Source: Campanula takesimana (taxonomy: Eukaryota > Streptophyta > Magnoliopsida > Asterales > Campanulaceae). Taken from it: a DNA stretch of 64,000 nt. The first letter of the stretch is position 1; each line of letters opens with the position of its first letter. This document shows positions 34,472 to 44,700 of the stretch, piece by piece. The stretch is from NCBI GenBank assembly GCA_026119855.1, contig JAOWBW010000220.1:1108828-1172827 (forward strand). The letters are read 5' to 3'. The notes beneath the pieces are model-generated. The model was not told the origin of the DNA. It saw only the letters and a program-made list of their open reading frames with translations, and did not search any database. The position numbers and the translations under genes are program-made.

Positions 34472-37078
34472 ATCTATCCCATCTCCGACAGCAAGTGGGT
34501 TAGCCCCACACAATGTGTGCCCAAGAGGGGCGGGATCACGGTCTCCCGAAATCAAAAGGGAGAGATGGTTCCAACCCGGGAGCAAACGGGGATTCGTGTG
34601 TGCATTGATCTCCGGAGGCTAAATGAGGTAACTCGTAAAGACCACTTTCCCCTCCCCTTTATTGATCAGATGTTGGAAAGGTTAGCCGGAAGGGCGTATT
34701 TTTGTTTTCTCGACGGTTTTTCCGGGTATTTTCAAATACCTATTGCCCCGGAAGACCAAGAAAAAACTACATTTACATGCCCCTTCGGCACCTTTTCCTA
34801 TCGGAGAATGCCGTTTGGATTGTGTAATGCACCTGGGACTTTTCAAAGGTGCATGATGAGTATTTTCTCCGATTTTGTGGAAAAGTTTATGGAAGTTTTC
34901 ATGGATGACTTCACTGTCCATGGAGACTCGTTTGATGAATGCCTTGCTCATTTAGGACTAGTATTGGATAGATGCATTGAAACCAATTTGGTCTTAAATT
35001 TTGAAAAATGTCACTTTATGGTCGAGCAAGGCATTGTGTTGGGTCATGTTGTGTCAAAAAAGGGTATCGAAGTTGACAAAGCTAAGATTGATGTCATTTC
35101 TTCACTTCCTTACCCGACCAATGTGCGTGAAGTCCGGTCATTCCTTGGCCATGCCGGGTTTTATCGGAGGTTCATTAAGGACTTTTCAAAGATTGCTTCA
35201 CCTCTATGCACCCTGTTGCAAAAAGAGGTTGATTTTAATTTTGATGAAAATTGCAAGCAATCTTTTAATGAGTTGAAGTCTAGGTTGACAACCACCCCCA
35301 TTATTCAAGCACCCGATTGGTCTCGTCCCTTTGAGATCATGTGTGATGCTAGTGATTATGCCGTGGGGGCGGTTTTGGGTCAAAAAGTGGAGCGTGCCTC
35401 GCATGTGATTTATTATGCATCTATGACCTTGAATGGGGCACAAAGAAACTACTCCACTACTGAGAAAGAGATGTTGGCGGTGGTTTTTGCACTAGAAAAA
35501 TTTAGGTCTTACTTGTTGGGCACTAAAATCATTGTTTATACCGACCACGCTGCTCTTAAGTATTTAATGTCTAAAAAAGAGGCTAAACCGAGACTCATTC
35601 GGTGGATTCTCTTGTTGAGTGAGTTTGACATAGAGGTTAAGGACAAAAAGGGGGCTGAAAATCTAGTTGCCGACCATTTGAGTCGCCTTGTAATGGAGGA
35701 GGACAAGCCTTATAAACAAGCCCCAATCCGGGGTGAGTTTCCTGATGAGGTTCTTTGGGCAGTTAATTCAGTGGCCCCTTGGTATGCGGACTTGGTCAAT
35801 TTTCTTGTCTCAAATAAATTCCCTCCGGGGATGTCAAAATCGAAAAGAGACAAAGTCCGTAGTGATGCCAAATATTATGTGTGGGATGAACCCAACTTGT
35901 GGAGGCATTGTGCCGACCAAGTCATTCGGAGGTGTATTCCCGACAGTAAGGTGTCCTCTATTCTCAAATTCTGTCATGAGTATGCGTGTGGTGGTCATTT
36001 CGGTGCGAAAAAGACCGCTAGGAAAGTCTTGGATTGTGGCTTCTTTTGGCCAACTTTGTTCCGGGATGCGGTCACTTTTTGTCAGACTTGTGATAGGTGC
36101 CAAAGGGTTGGTAATATTGGGCGCCGTGATGAAATGCCACAAACCCTCATTGTGAATTGTGAAATCTTTGATGTGTGGGGGATAGACTTTATGGGTCCGT
36201 TCCCTAATTCTTGTGGGTTTGTGTATATTTTACTTGCGGTGGACTATGTGTCCAAATGGGTGGAAGCCATCCCTACCCGCACCGATGATTCAAAAGTAGT
36301 GGTCAACTTCCTTAGAAGCAACATTTTGTGTCGGTTTGGGATGCCAAGGGCCATTATTAGTGATAGGGGGACCCATTTTTGCAATAAGACAGTCGAAGCT
36401 CTAGTCAAGAGATATCATATCACCCATAAGGTGTCGACTGCTTATCATCCCCAAACAAATGCCCAAGCCGAGGTGTCCAATAGAGAGATAAAATCCATCC
36501 TTGAAAAAACTGTGAACCCCAATAGGAAGGATTGGAGTCAAAGGCTTGATGATGTGTTGTGGGCTTACCGGACGGCATATAAGACACCGATTGGTATGTC
36601 ACCATATCGATTGGTGTTTGGTAAACCTTGCCATTTACCGGTGGAGCTTGAACACAAAGCCTATTGGGCGGTCAAAAAGTTCAATTTGAACTTAGAGGGT
36701 TCCGGTGAGGAGCGAAAATTGCATTTGAGTGAGTTGGATGAGATTAGGAGAGATGCCTATGAGAATAACCTCCTTTATAAGGAGCGAGCGAAGATATGGC
36801 ATGATAAAATGATAATTAGAAAGGACTTTAAGGTTGGTCAAAAGGTCCTTCTTTTTAATTCCCGTCTTCGTTTGTTTCCGGGCAAGTTAAGGTCTCGGTG
36901 GACCGGCCCTTATATGGTGAGGGAGGTGTCCCCGCTTGGGACGGTGGTAATCTCTAGTCCTAATGAGGACAAAGGATTCAAAGTTAATGGTCAACGGTTA
37001 AAACCGTATTTTGAGAACGAAGTCGTGAATACCGCGTATTTGGAGGTGGTTGATCTCCAAGACCCGGTATATGTTTGA
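34472..37078 (+). CDS. Athila-type pol: reverse transcriptase, RNase H, integrase
   Basis: An uninterrupted frame runs from IYPISDSKWVSPTQC (34472) to TGA at 37078. Counting from the GTG codon at 34517 (853 codons): RT motif A FLDGFSGY at 64-71 and FMDD at 128-131; RNase H acidic residues D277, E316 and D343; integrase zinc-binding H487, H494, C522 and C525; catalytic D557, D616 and E652 with 35 residues between the last two. All key residues are present. Gag, protease and the RT N-terminus are missing, so there is no natural start codon. The gene is inverted relative to its LTRs and env-like ORF. The absence of a chromodomain fits Athila/Tat lineages. Confidence 0.95.
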   Translation: MYPISDSKWVSPTQCVPKRGGITVSRNQKGEMVPTREQTGIRVCIDLRRLNEVTRKDHFPLPFIDQMLERLAGRAYFCFLDGFSGYFQIPIAPEDQEKTTFTCPFGTFSYRRMPFGLCNAPGTFQRCMMSIFSDFVEKFMEVFMDDFTVHGDSFDECLAHLGLVLDRCIETNLVLNFEKCHFMVEQGIVLGHVVSKKGIEVDKAKIDVISSLPYPTNVREVRSFLGHAGFYRRFIKDFSKIASPLCTLLQKEVDFNFDENCKQSFNELKSRLTTTPIIQAPDWSRPFEIMCDASDYAVGAVLGQKVERASHVIYYASMTLNGAQRNYSTTEKEMLAVVFALEKFRSYLLGTKIIVYTDHAALKYLMSKKEAKPRLIRWILLLSEFDIEVKDKKGAENLVADHLSRLVMEEDKPYKQAPIRGEFPDEVLWAVNSVAPWYADLVNFLVSNKFPPGMSKSKRDKVRSDAKYYVWDEPNLWRHCADQVIRRCIPDSKVSSILKFCHEYACGGHFGAKKTARKVLDCGFFWPTLFRDAVTFCQTCDRCQRVGNIGRRDEMPQTLIVNCEIFDVWGIDFMGPFPNSCGFVYILLAVDYVSKWVEAIPTRTDDSKVVVNFLRSNILCRFGMPRAIISDRGTHFCNKTVEALVKRYHITHKVSTAYHPQTNAQAEVSNREIKSILEKTVNPNRKDWSQRLDDVLWAYRTAYKTPIGMSPYRLVFGKPCHLPVELEHKAYWAVKKFNLNLEGSGEERKLHLSELDEIRRDAYENNLLYKERAKIWHDKMIIRKDFKVGQKVLLFNSRLRLFPGKLRSRWTGPYMVREVSPLGTVVISSPNEDKGFKVNGQRLKPYFENEVVNTAYLEVVDLQDPVYV

Positions 37079-37858
37079 TAGCTTTGGGTCCGAGTCTTGT
37101 GAAAGACTTTAAACTTTGATGCATGCCGGGGTGCTTTCCCGGCATTTGGTCTAGCTAAAGACGGTAAAGAAGGGCGGCTAACCGGGAGGCAACCCGGAAT
37201 TTAATTGCTTATTTTATGGGTTATTGTGTACATTATGCTTTTGATTTTAATTATTATATCGAATTGGTGCTATTGAAGGGTATCTTTTTGTTTATGTTGT
37301 TACAGGAAATCATGGCATGGGGGTACACTTGGTCAAAGCGGAGCAGGCCTGAAAAAAAAAAAAAAATAAAAAAAAAATAAAAATTATCCAGTCCTTGTGC
37401 CACAAGTGCTCAATTCTTGTGTCACAAGGGCTGGCAAAAAAAAAAAAAAAAAAAAAAAAAGAGGGAAGGGGGAAATTTCATTCAGTCCTTGTGCCACAAG
37501 TGCTCAATTCTTGTGGCACAAGAGCTGGCCACAATGAATGAAAAAAAAAAAAAAAAAAAAAAAAAAACCTCACAGTTCTCTCTCTCTCTCACCCCGTTTT
37601 TCTCTCTCTCTCTAAACCATAATCAACCACTCTCTCTCTCTACTCACCTCCATTGAATTCGGCATCACCAAACCCGCCGGCACCCCAACCCCCATTCACG
37701 CCGGCGACCCCCTTCCATTAATTCCGGCGACCCTCCCTCACGCTCTCTCTCTCTCTCTCTTCGTCTTCACCACCGTTCCAGCCGGCACCACCCCATTCAG
37801 CCGGCGATTCCCCCAATCACAGTCTCTCCCTTCTTCTTCTTCACCACCAACCGCCATT
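37079..37858 (+). other. Athila pol-env spacer with paired dyads and CT-rich leader
   Basis: After the stop come the AACCGGGAGGCAACCCGG stem and a likely splice acceptor TTGTTACAG at about 37306, as in Athila elements that splice their env-like message. Two nearly identical blocks (37393-37431 and 37487-37525) each hold two CTTGTGNCACAAG dyads 22 bp apart. Poly-A tracts and a CTCTCT-rich leader follow, and the segment stops abruptly at LTR sequence (37859). Confidence 0.75.
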
Positions 37859-39002
37859 AATGATTAAAAAGCACTTCAGATTTGATACTGTCACCGGATT
37901 TTAATTCTAATATCACTGATAATTCTAATCTCCTTTAATCTTATTCACTTGATTACGAGATGTATTTCAATCTCTGTCTCTTCTTTCAGAATAGTTTATA
38001 GCAGTGGCACACTCACTATAAACCCTAATTAAAATTAAACCTAAACTGGCACAGAAAAGGTCTAAAGATTAATTGATGAAGTTTTAAGAGACTAAAATCA
38101 AGAACGCCTTCTAAAAATAATTTAGATGATCGTCTAATCTTGCCTACTCCCCAAATTGCTATGGCACATACACAATTCGTGGAGATGCTACAATGAAAAC
38201 CCTAATTCTGGCACAGAACGAGTAATCTAGCAAAGATCAATAAAGAGGACAAGTAAATTGGCCAGATTTACAAACCCTAGAAATTAATCTAAAACGGTAC
38301 AAGCAAGATTATGAATAAGAATTAATAAAGAAAAGAAAAGAAATACCTCAATAGAAATAAAAACCCGGATCAAGATCTCAAATCCAAAGTAATGGAGTTT
38401 AGTTCTCCATTAATGGTTACACAAAGCTTCAGAGAGAAAAAGAAAAGGAACGTAGTCTTTCAAGTTCAGAGAGAATGATAACCTAATCCTCCTTCTAAAC
38501 TAATAATAACTTCTCTTTCTTTAAAATCAAAATCCAAAAATAAAAGGAAAAAAAAATAAATATAAAAAAATAAACAAAAACAAAATCATCACCAACTCCT
38601 GCCAGATCCGGATTCCCGAAACCATGTGGCTGACTTTCACTTTTTGCAAATCAGTCCCTGAAGTTTTAATGTTGTCAGTTTAGTCCTCCAAGTTTCAAAA
38701 ATGTCCAAACAGCTCAATAACTTCCAGAAATTACAGTTCAGTCCCTGCAGTCTTTTCCCATCCGATTGACTTTAACTTTGCCTTGACTTTGACTACTTGA
38801 CCTTCGAGACAGACGTTGAAGCTCACCAAAAATTACATCCGGAAAATAATTAAATTAAACAACTATTCTACCCCGGATTACAATAAAAGCCCAAATTATA
38901 AATAATGCCCCAATTACATCAAATCTAGTCTAAAGTACATCAAAATGAACCAAAATATATGGGAAAACAAGGGAAATAATGTATACAAAATCCACCACAT
39001 CA
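37859..39002 (-). mobile_element. Athila-type LTR (right copy, truncated at its U5 end)
   Basis: A direct repeat of 30918-32060. It starts (minus strand) TGATGTGG at 39002 and breaks off at 37859, about 180 bp short of the left copy. No primer-binding site follows. No matching 5 bp target duplication is visible between 30734-30738 and 39003-39007. Confidence 0.85.
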
Positions 39003-39226
39003 AGGCATAACACAGTGCACCACATCAAGTCGATAAGCAACTGAGTGAAATCATACAGATACATACACCATTTTATATAATGAAGCACGACCCTTAATTT
39101 GGAATTTGATGATGCCAAAAATATTTGGGGTCGGTTCCCTATCATTCTTATAGAGGAAACCCATCAAGTATACCAGTTGACAACAAACTTTTAACATTCG
39201 AACGAAAGCTGTTTGGGCAATGCTTC

Positions 39227-39584
39227 TTAGCTTCCTTCTTGCCTTTTATTCCTGGAAAGCATGACCATCTTTGAGGTAGCTTTTGGCGAAACTCTTATAT
39301 TTGGATCAGCATTTCCTTCAACTGAACGATTCGGCGCATGTTCCCTTGATTCATCAATAAACTGAACAAGAAAATCAACATTATTAGAGTATCCAATAAT
39401 AGTTATTAAAATCAGAAATATTAAGTTCTCGATATATATAGAGACACGGATGATATCATTGGATTATATAAGTAAATAGACTAACCTTTTTGAGTTGTGA
39501 TTCATTTCTTCTGAAATGCCAAGAACAACGATCGTGTTTCACAATACTTACTTGAGTGCAAACATTGAATGTGCTTGAAATCAT
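39227..39584 (-). CDS. Possible two-exon small protein gene, 77 residues
   Basis: Exon 1 (39584-39486) encodes 33 residues with KHDRCSWHFRRNESQLKK and ends at AAG|GTTAGT. Exon 2 (39361-39227) follows CTTGTTCAG and encodes 44 residues ending SRNKRQEGS; the frame joins in phase. A TATA box (39677-39686, minus strand) lies about 95 bp upstream, and a four-codon upstream ORF (ATGCGACAATGA) overlaps the start. The protein is basic, has no signal peptide and is not recognised. An alternative reading is that TTGTTCTTGGCATTTCAG is itself a splice acceptor, in which case the conserved block is not coding. Similar sequence at 28440 and 9150 suggests a small family. Confidence 0.4.
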
Positions 39585-39676
39585 TGTCGCATGCTACCAG
39601 TGATTTGTAAATTCTATATTTTTATTAGCTTCCATACCTTTCCTTTTACTCTTTTTGCACTACGCATGAAGTTTCA

Positions 39677-39686
39677 TTTATATATA
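39677..39686 (-). promoter_or_regulatory. TATA box of the small gene
   Basis: Minus-strand CTATATATAAATG, matched by CTATAAATG at the same position upstream of the related exon at 28500. Confidence 0.5.
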
Positions 39687-39779
39687 GTCTCTTCCTCGTG
39701 ATGTTAACAAATTAATTAATCACCTCTAACGGTCACAAAGAACGACTAGTTTTCAAAATAGGCAAACGGCTAATGATCC

Positions 39780-40198
39780 TTCCAATGTGTTGGTCCAAGA
39801 GGGCAACAAGGGTATAGAACCGCTAGAAGGGGGGGTGAATAGCAGTTACAACTTTTTCGAAAATACCCTTAAAATTCAACCGAGTACTTATCAGTTTGGC
39901 TAAATGCGGTTCAAGGCACTAGAACCGAACTGATAAAATGCACAGCGGAGTTTGTGGTTTGGCCAAAGAGGATATGTAAAATAATGGGTGGCTTGACTGG
40001 GTTGAAAAACACAATGATGCACAAGATAATCTGAACTTAAGGATCAAAGGAAAACACAATTCATTTTTCTGATCATGCCATAGATGAACTTAGTGAGAAA
40101 CCACAAACAAGAAAAATAAAGAACAGGACAGAAAATAAAGATCAAACACACAAATTTAAAGAGGTTCATTCTTGAATGAACTACGTCCTCTACCTAGA
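39780..40198. mobile_element. LTR-retroelement leader fragment
   Basis: Contains GTGTTGGTCCAAGAGGGCAA, CGCTAGAAGGGGGGGTGAAT and an inverted repeat built from ATCAGTTTGGC / GAACCGAACTGAT (39890-39935). Such sequence is common in copia LTRs of dicots; this is a guess from motifs. It joins directly to RT coding sequence at about 40199. Confidence 0.4.
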
Positions 40199-41481
40199 TG
40201 ACCACTATCAGAATGGTTCTGGGGATAGTAGTGGCAGATAACTTGTTGCTGGAATAGATGGATGTAAAGACGGCCTTTCTTCATGGTGATTTGGAGGAAG
40301 AAATTTACATGGTACAACCAGAGGGATACTTGTCATAGGGTAACGGGGAACTGGTTTGCAGGTTGACTAAGAGCTTGTATGGCCTTAAACAAGCTCCTAG
40401 GCAGTAGTATAGAAAGTTTGATGGATTCATGCATGACATTGATTTTATCAGATGTGAGGCGGATCATTTTTGCTACTTCAAGAACACTGACAACGGGTAC
40501 ATAATCTTGTTAATATATGTGGATGACATGCTAATAGCGGGCTCTAGTAGTAGAGAGGTAAACAGATTGAAAGCACAGTTGTCAGAATGGTTCGAGATGA
40601 AATATTTGGGGGAGGCCAGAAAAATCATAGGCATGCGGATTGACCGGGTTAGGGAGTCGGGTAAGTTGGTTCTTTCACAAGCAGAGTACGTTGAGAAGGT
40701 CTTGGCAAGATTTTGCATGGAAGAGGCAAAGCCAACGGGTACACCATTGGGTATGCATTTCAAGCTATCCGAGAAGGACTCACCTAAGGGCAAGGAGGAG
40801 CGTGACAAGATGGAAAGCACTCCATATGCTTCGGTAGTGGGGAGTCTAATGTATGCTATGATGTGTACAAGGCCGGACATTGCACATGCAGTGGGAGTAG
40901 TCAGCTGGTTCATGGGCAAACCAGGGAAGCAACATTGGGAAGCGATTAAATGGATCCTTCGTTACTTAAAGGGTACTGCTAGTAAGGCTCTATGTTTCTC
41001 AACCAAGGATTTCGTGTTAGCGGGCTATGTTGATGCGGATTTGGCATCAAGTGATCTTGATAAGAGGAGGAGTACTACGGGTTATGTTTTTACATTAGAT
41101 GGTACGGCTATCTCCTGGTGTTCTAAATTGCAGAAGATCGTGGCTCAGTCGACTGCGGAAGCAGAATATGTGGCAGTGACAGAGGCAAGCAAAGAGATGG
41201 TATGGTTGCAGAACTTCTTGGGTGAACTTAGGAAGACGCGAAGTGGTAATGCTCTCTACAGTGACAGTTAGAGTGCAATTCATCTAGCAAGGAATCCGGC
41301 GTTTCATTCTAGAACGAAGCACATCGAGCTGAGCTTTCATTACATCAGGCATCTCTTGGAGAGGAAGATCTTAAGGCTAGAGAATATTTTAGGATCGGAG
41401 AACCCGGCTGACATGTTGACCAAGGTTGTAAACCTTGAAAAATTGAAGCTATACATAGCTTCAATTGGGCTTGGAGAATAG
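40199..41481 (+). pseudogene. Copia reverse transcriptase / RNase H (broken)
   Basis: The frame begins TIRMVLGIVVADN, then MDVKTAFLHGDLEEEIYM (RT motif A, Asp kept), SLYGLKQAPRQ, LLIYVDDMLIAGS (YVDD), CTRPDIAHAVG, then RNase H blocks GYVDADLA, STAEAEYVAVTEASKE and TKHIELSFHYIR, ending at TAG about 100 bp before the polypurine tract. Stops in place of normal residues occur near 40255, 40339, 40408 and 41269-41271, at least two of them TAG in place of CAG or TGG. Everything upstream of RT is missing. Confidence 0.9.
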
Positions 41482-41999
41482 GAGAGGAGGAAGGCACTAC
41501 CATGATCGAGGTGAGCACTATGGCACTAAGGATGAGTTGAATACGGATACAGGGTTTGTATACAGGTTGATCTTTAGGTGGGAGATTGTTGGAATAGAGA
41601 TAAACCAGGAACTAGCGATCTAAATAGAAGAAATCAGCAAAGTCGCAAAGCAGGCAATGCTCGGCCGATCCAGGTAAAGGACTCGGCCGAGTCAAGGAAA
41701 GGGAGTGACCGTGCACTAACCGGGAAAAAACAAAACTTTTGATCAAAGGTGCTCAGCCGAGCTAATTAAGCTACTCAGGCGAGCGTGCAAAAGAGAGCGG
41801 CTGATCCGCTGCTGGACGGGAATATGCTGAATTTCGGGATTTCTAATTAGACTTGACACGCCCCCAAGTCCCGGGGTTCCCTAATAGAACCTCGAACTTG
41901 GTGCGCGTGACTAACAAGAAACGAGAAACTGAATGACATCTGCTTATATCAAACTGACATCATATAACTCAAGAGAAATAAGCTAAGATAGCTAACAAT

Positions 42000-42113
42000 G
42001 AGTTCTAAACAACTGATACAAGATCATCCTCACCAAAACTGGAAAGGATAACAACTGAGTCTAAACAACTGATACAAGATCATCCTCACCAAAACCGGAA
42101 AGGATAACAATCC
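42000..42113. repeat. 57 bp tandem duplication in the solo LTR
   Basis: TCTAAACAACTGATACAAGA followed by CATCCTCACCAAAAC and GGAAAGGATAACAA occurs twice in tandem with two or three differences. Confidence 0.9.
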
Positions 42114-44118
42114 CCAACAAGAACAACCTGTCAAGTAGGCCCCTACTAAGTCGAGCCTCACAACGTATTACCACTTGCTTTCCTGGGGGGGGGGGAAACA
42201 AATAAACAAGGAACGGGGTGAGATAAATCTCAGTAAGTTACTAGATACATGTACATAGCATGTTATCATGTAATCATGCAAATCAAGAAGATTATCAAGT
42301 AATCATGCTCAAGATGTCATCAAGTAACAAATATATGAGAGGCTAAGCCAACTCATCAAGTAACTATCACATAAGGCTAAACTAACACGTTACAAAGGAT
42401 ATTCCAACCTTATTCCTCCCAAGTAAACCATTGTTGTCGTTGCTTATTGCAGTTGAAAAATCACGATCAATCAAGTTGCTGTGTGCAGTACACAAGAGGA
42501 CCTGGTAACCAGTATCACTCATAAGAACAAGATTCACGAGGTGTTCACGAGTTTAGCATTCACTTTTATCAGGCGTATTGCTCTAATAAAGGAAGCTATG
42601 CCCTTACTATGGCCTGTAGTAAGGGGTCAAGCGCAGATACATAGGCACCCGATTATCACTTTGGCCCCAGCCTCATGATAAGCGTGAACCTATACATCTC
42701 CGAGCAAGCAAGATGACCAGCTAGACTCACACAAGAATGCACAAGTAGGTATTTACTTGAACTACGAGAGTATAGAACTAAGTCCAAAAGTAGTGGACTA
42801 GCTCTTCATGAACCATGTAATTATGTGCTCACCAAATACAAGTACACGTATGCTATATTTGCAAATACAAATCAGTATAACAATGGCACATAATGTGTCT
42901 ACGTAACACAATCAAGCCAAATTAGAGTCTATTAATAACAGACCCCAACCAAGTAGTAGGGTATGTCATACTATATCATTTTGTCATATGAAATATTTGC
43001 ACGTACATATTCATATAACATTTAACACACTAATGTGTCTATCACGATACCCTTACTTTCAAGTAGAGCCCAACATCTTAGACTCTAAGCGCGTAGTCGA
43101 ATAGGTCGTATTGTACCTAGTCACAATCATATCTCGCATATATTTATCGCTAATCATCGAATACATTTTCCAACACATATTGTGTTTTGGAATCATTCTC
43201 GTTGACTTAAATCGTAATAATCATAATTTTATGAATTATCTTCATATTACACTAGTCCCTCATTCTTTAGGAACTCAACTCAAGAACAAGATATTTTCTT
43301 TATGCTTTATATACTTCATTGAGTATATACACGACTAAAACCAAGTACTAGCACATTAGTGCTTGTTCATAGTACTTTCAATACACACATATTAGATTCG
43401 AGTATGTCTTAGAGTTGTTCATTCTCTATCTAGTTCCACATTCCAATTCTTTGGTTATTCATACCATATATCAAGTAGTCAAGAAGCCACATTCTATCAA
43501 ATAGCTATATGCAAGATTTGCACATACACACCAAGAATAGTTCTAATACGTTAGTGCTTGTTCATAGCACTTTCAAGTTCATTACCATACACACGTATTG
43601 GTTTCAAGTCATGAACAAGATTTTATCATCTTATATTCAAGTTCTCAATCCAATTCTTTGGATATTCAAGACATGTACAAGAATTAATTATCTTATACTC
43701 AAGTTATTATTCCAATCTTTGGATATTCAAGTCATGTACAAGATTTAATTGTCTTATACTTCAAGTTCAAGCTAAGTAGATGAGTTATACATCTCATACT
43801 TACAAGTTCTTAATCCTATACTTTGGATGTTCAAGCTTAAGACATTGTTCTAGTGCCCCTAAGGTACACAAACATTGGTTTCAAGACACATATAACACAT
43901 TAGTGCTTGTTCTTAGCACTTTCAAGACATATAAAAGAGTTCTTACTCTTATACTCAAGTTCTCATTTTAATTTAATGAGTAATCATGTTCAAGACCAAG
44001 TTCTGATGCCCCTAAGGTGTCATAACACTTGCTAGGACATCTTATACTAAGGCTATATACCTCAATTGGGGTTATTTCCAACTTATACAAACTTTAAACA
44101 AACTCTTTATTTTTCAGG

Positions 44119-44221
44119 GCACCCGGGCGGGCGCTCAAAATGGACCGGGCGGCCGCACACTAGCAGGTGAATCCTTTGAAAAACATTCTAGAAAGATGGG
44201 CGGTCGCCCAATAAATTTTGT
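44119..44221 (-). repeat. Four GC-rich dyads in two 22 bp-spaced pairs
   Basis: CGGGCGGGCGCT (44124) and CGGGCGGCCGCAC (44146) form pair one; GGGCGGTCGCCC (44188) and GTGCGGTCGCAC (44210) form pair two. Both pairs have a 22 bp offset. They lie 59-161 bp upstream of the presumed minus-strand TATA of the solo LTR. Confidence 0.85.
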
Positions 44222-44269
44222 GCGGTCGCACACTGCACATTTCCGGCCAATGCTCATTTCTTTTCCAGG

Positions 44270-44700
44270 TTGAATAATTCTCCGTCCCAAGCGTAGGAGT
44301 AACTTTCTATTAACATTCTAACATCCAAGCAATGCCCAGGAGTATACTAACAAGTTCAAAATATTACTTTCAAGTTTATTTCATTCTTTTTACCGTCCCA
44401 CAAATAATAGAATAATTTTTCTTTATTCCATTTAAATATTTCACCGTCCCAAAAGTATAAGTATAATTTTCTAATATACTAATATAAACATTTAGGGATA
44501 CTTTCATTCATTTCCCCGTACCACAAATAATGGTACAATTTTTCTAATAACATTTAAATCAAGTTAATATTTTACCGTCTCACGAGTAGGAGTATATTTT
44601 TTCAACATTCCCAGGACACTTTCAAGGCTATTCATTCTTGTAATTCATACGAATACTCCCTTCGTCCCAAATTTACAAGTATCACAAAACTCATTCAAAT
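44270..44700. repeat. Irregular repeats around CCGTCCCA
   Basis: Five or six copies of a 60-100 bp unit each begin near CCGTCCCA(A/C) and continue with AGTA..AGTA(T/A)AATTTTTCT. The last copy, ACTCCCTTCGTCCCAAATTT at 44656, looks like a MITE end. They may derive from a fragmented MITE amplified inside the LTR. Confidence 0.55.

Noticed and set aside
35001..36155. Alternative-frame ORFs within Athila pol
   Set aside because: They overlap an intact RT-RNase H-integrase frame with all catalytic residues; they are shadows.
30734..39007. Target-site duplication for the Athila element
   Set aside because: TTTTT on the left and AGGCA on the right do not match, and the left LTR limit is uncertain.
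43111..43971. Series of plus-strand ORFs in the 43 kb region
   Set aside because: They lie inside the solo LTR and reflect repeated AT-rich words such as TAGTGCTTGTTCATAGCAC.
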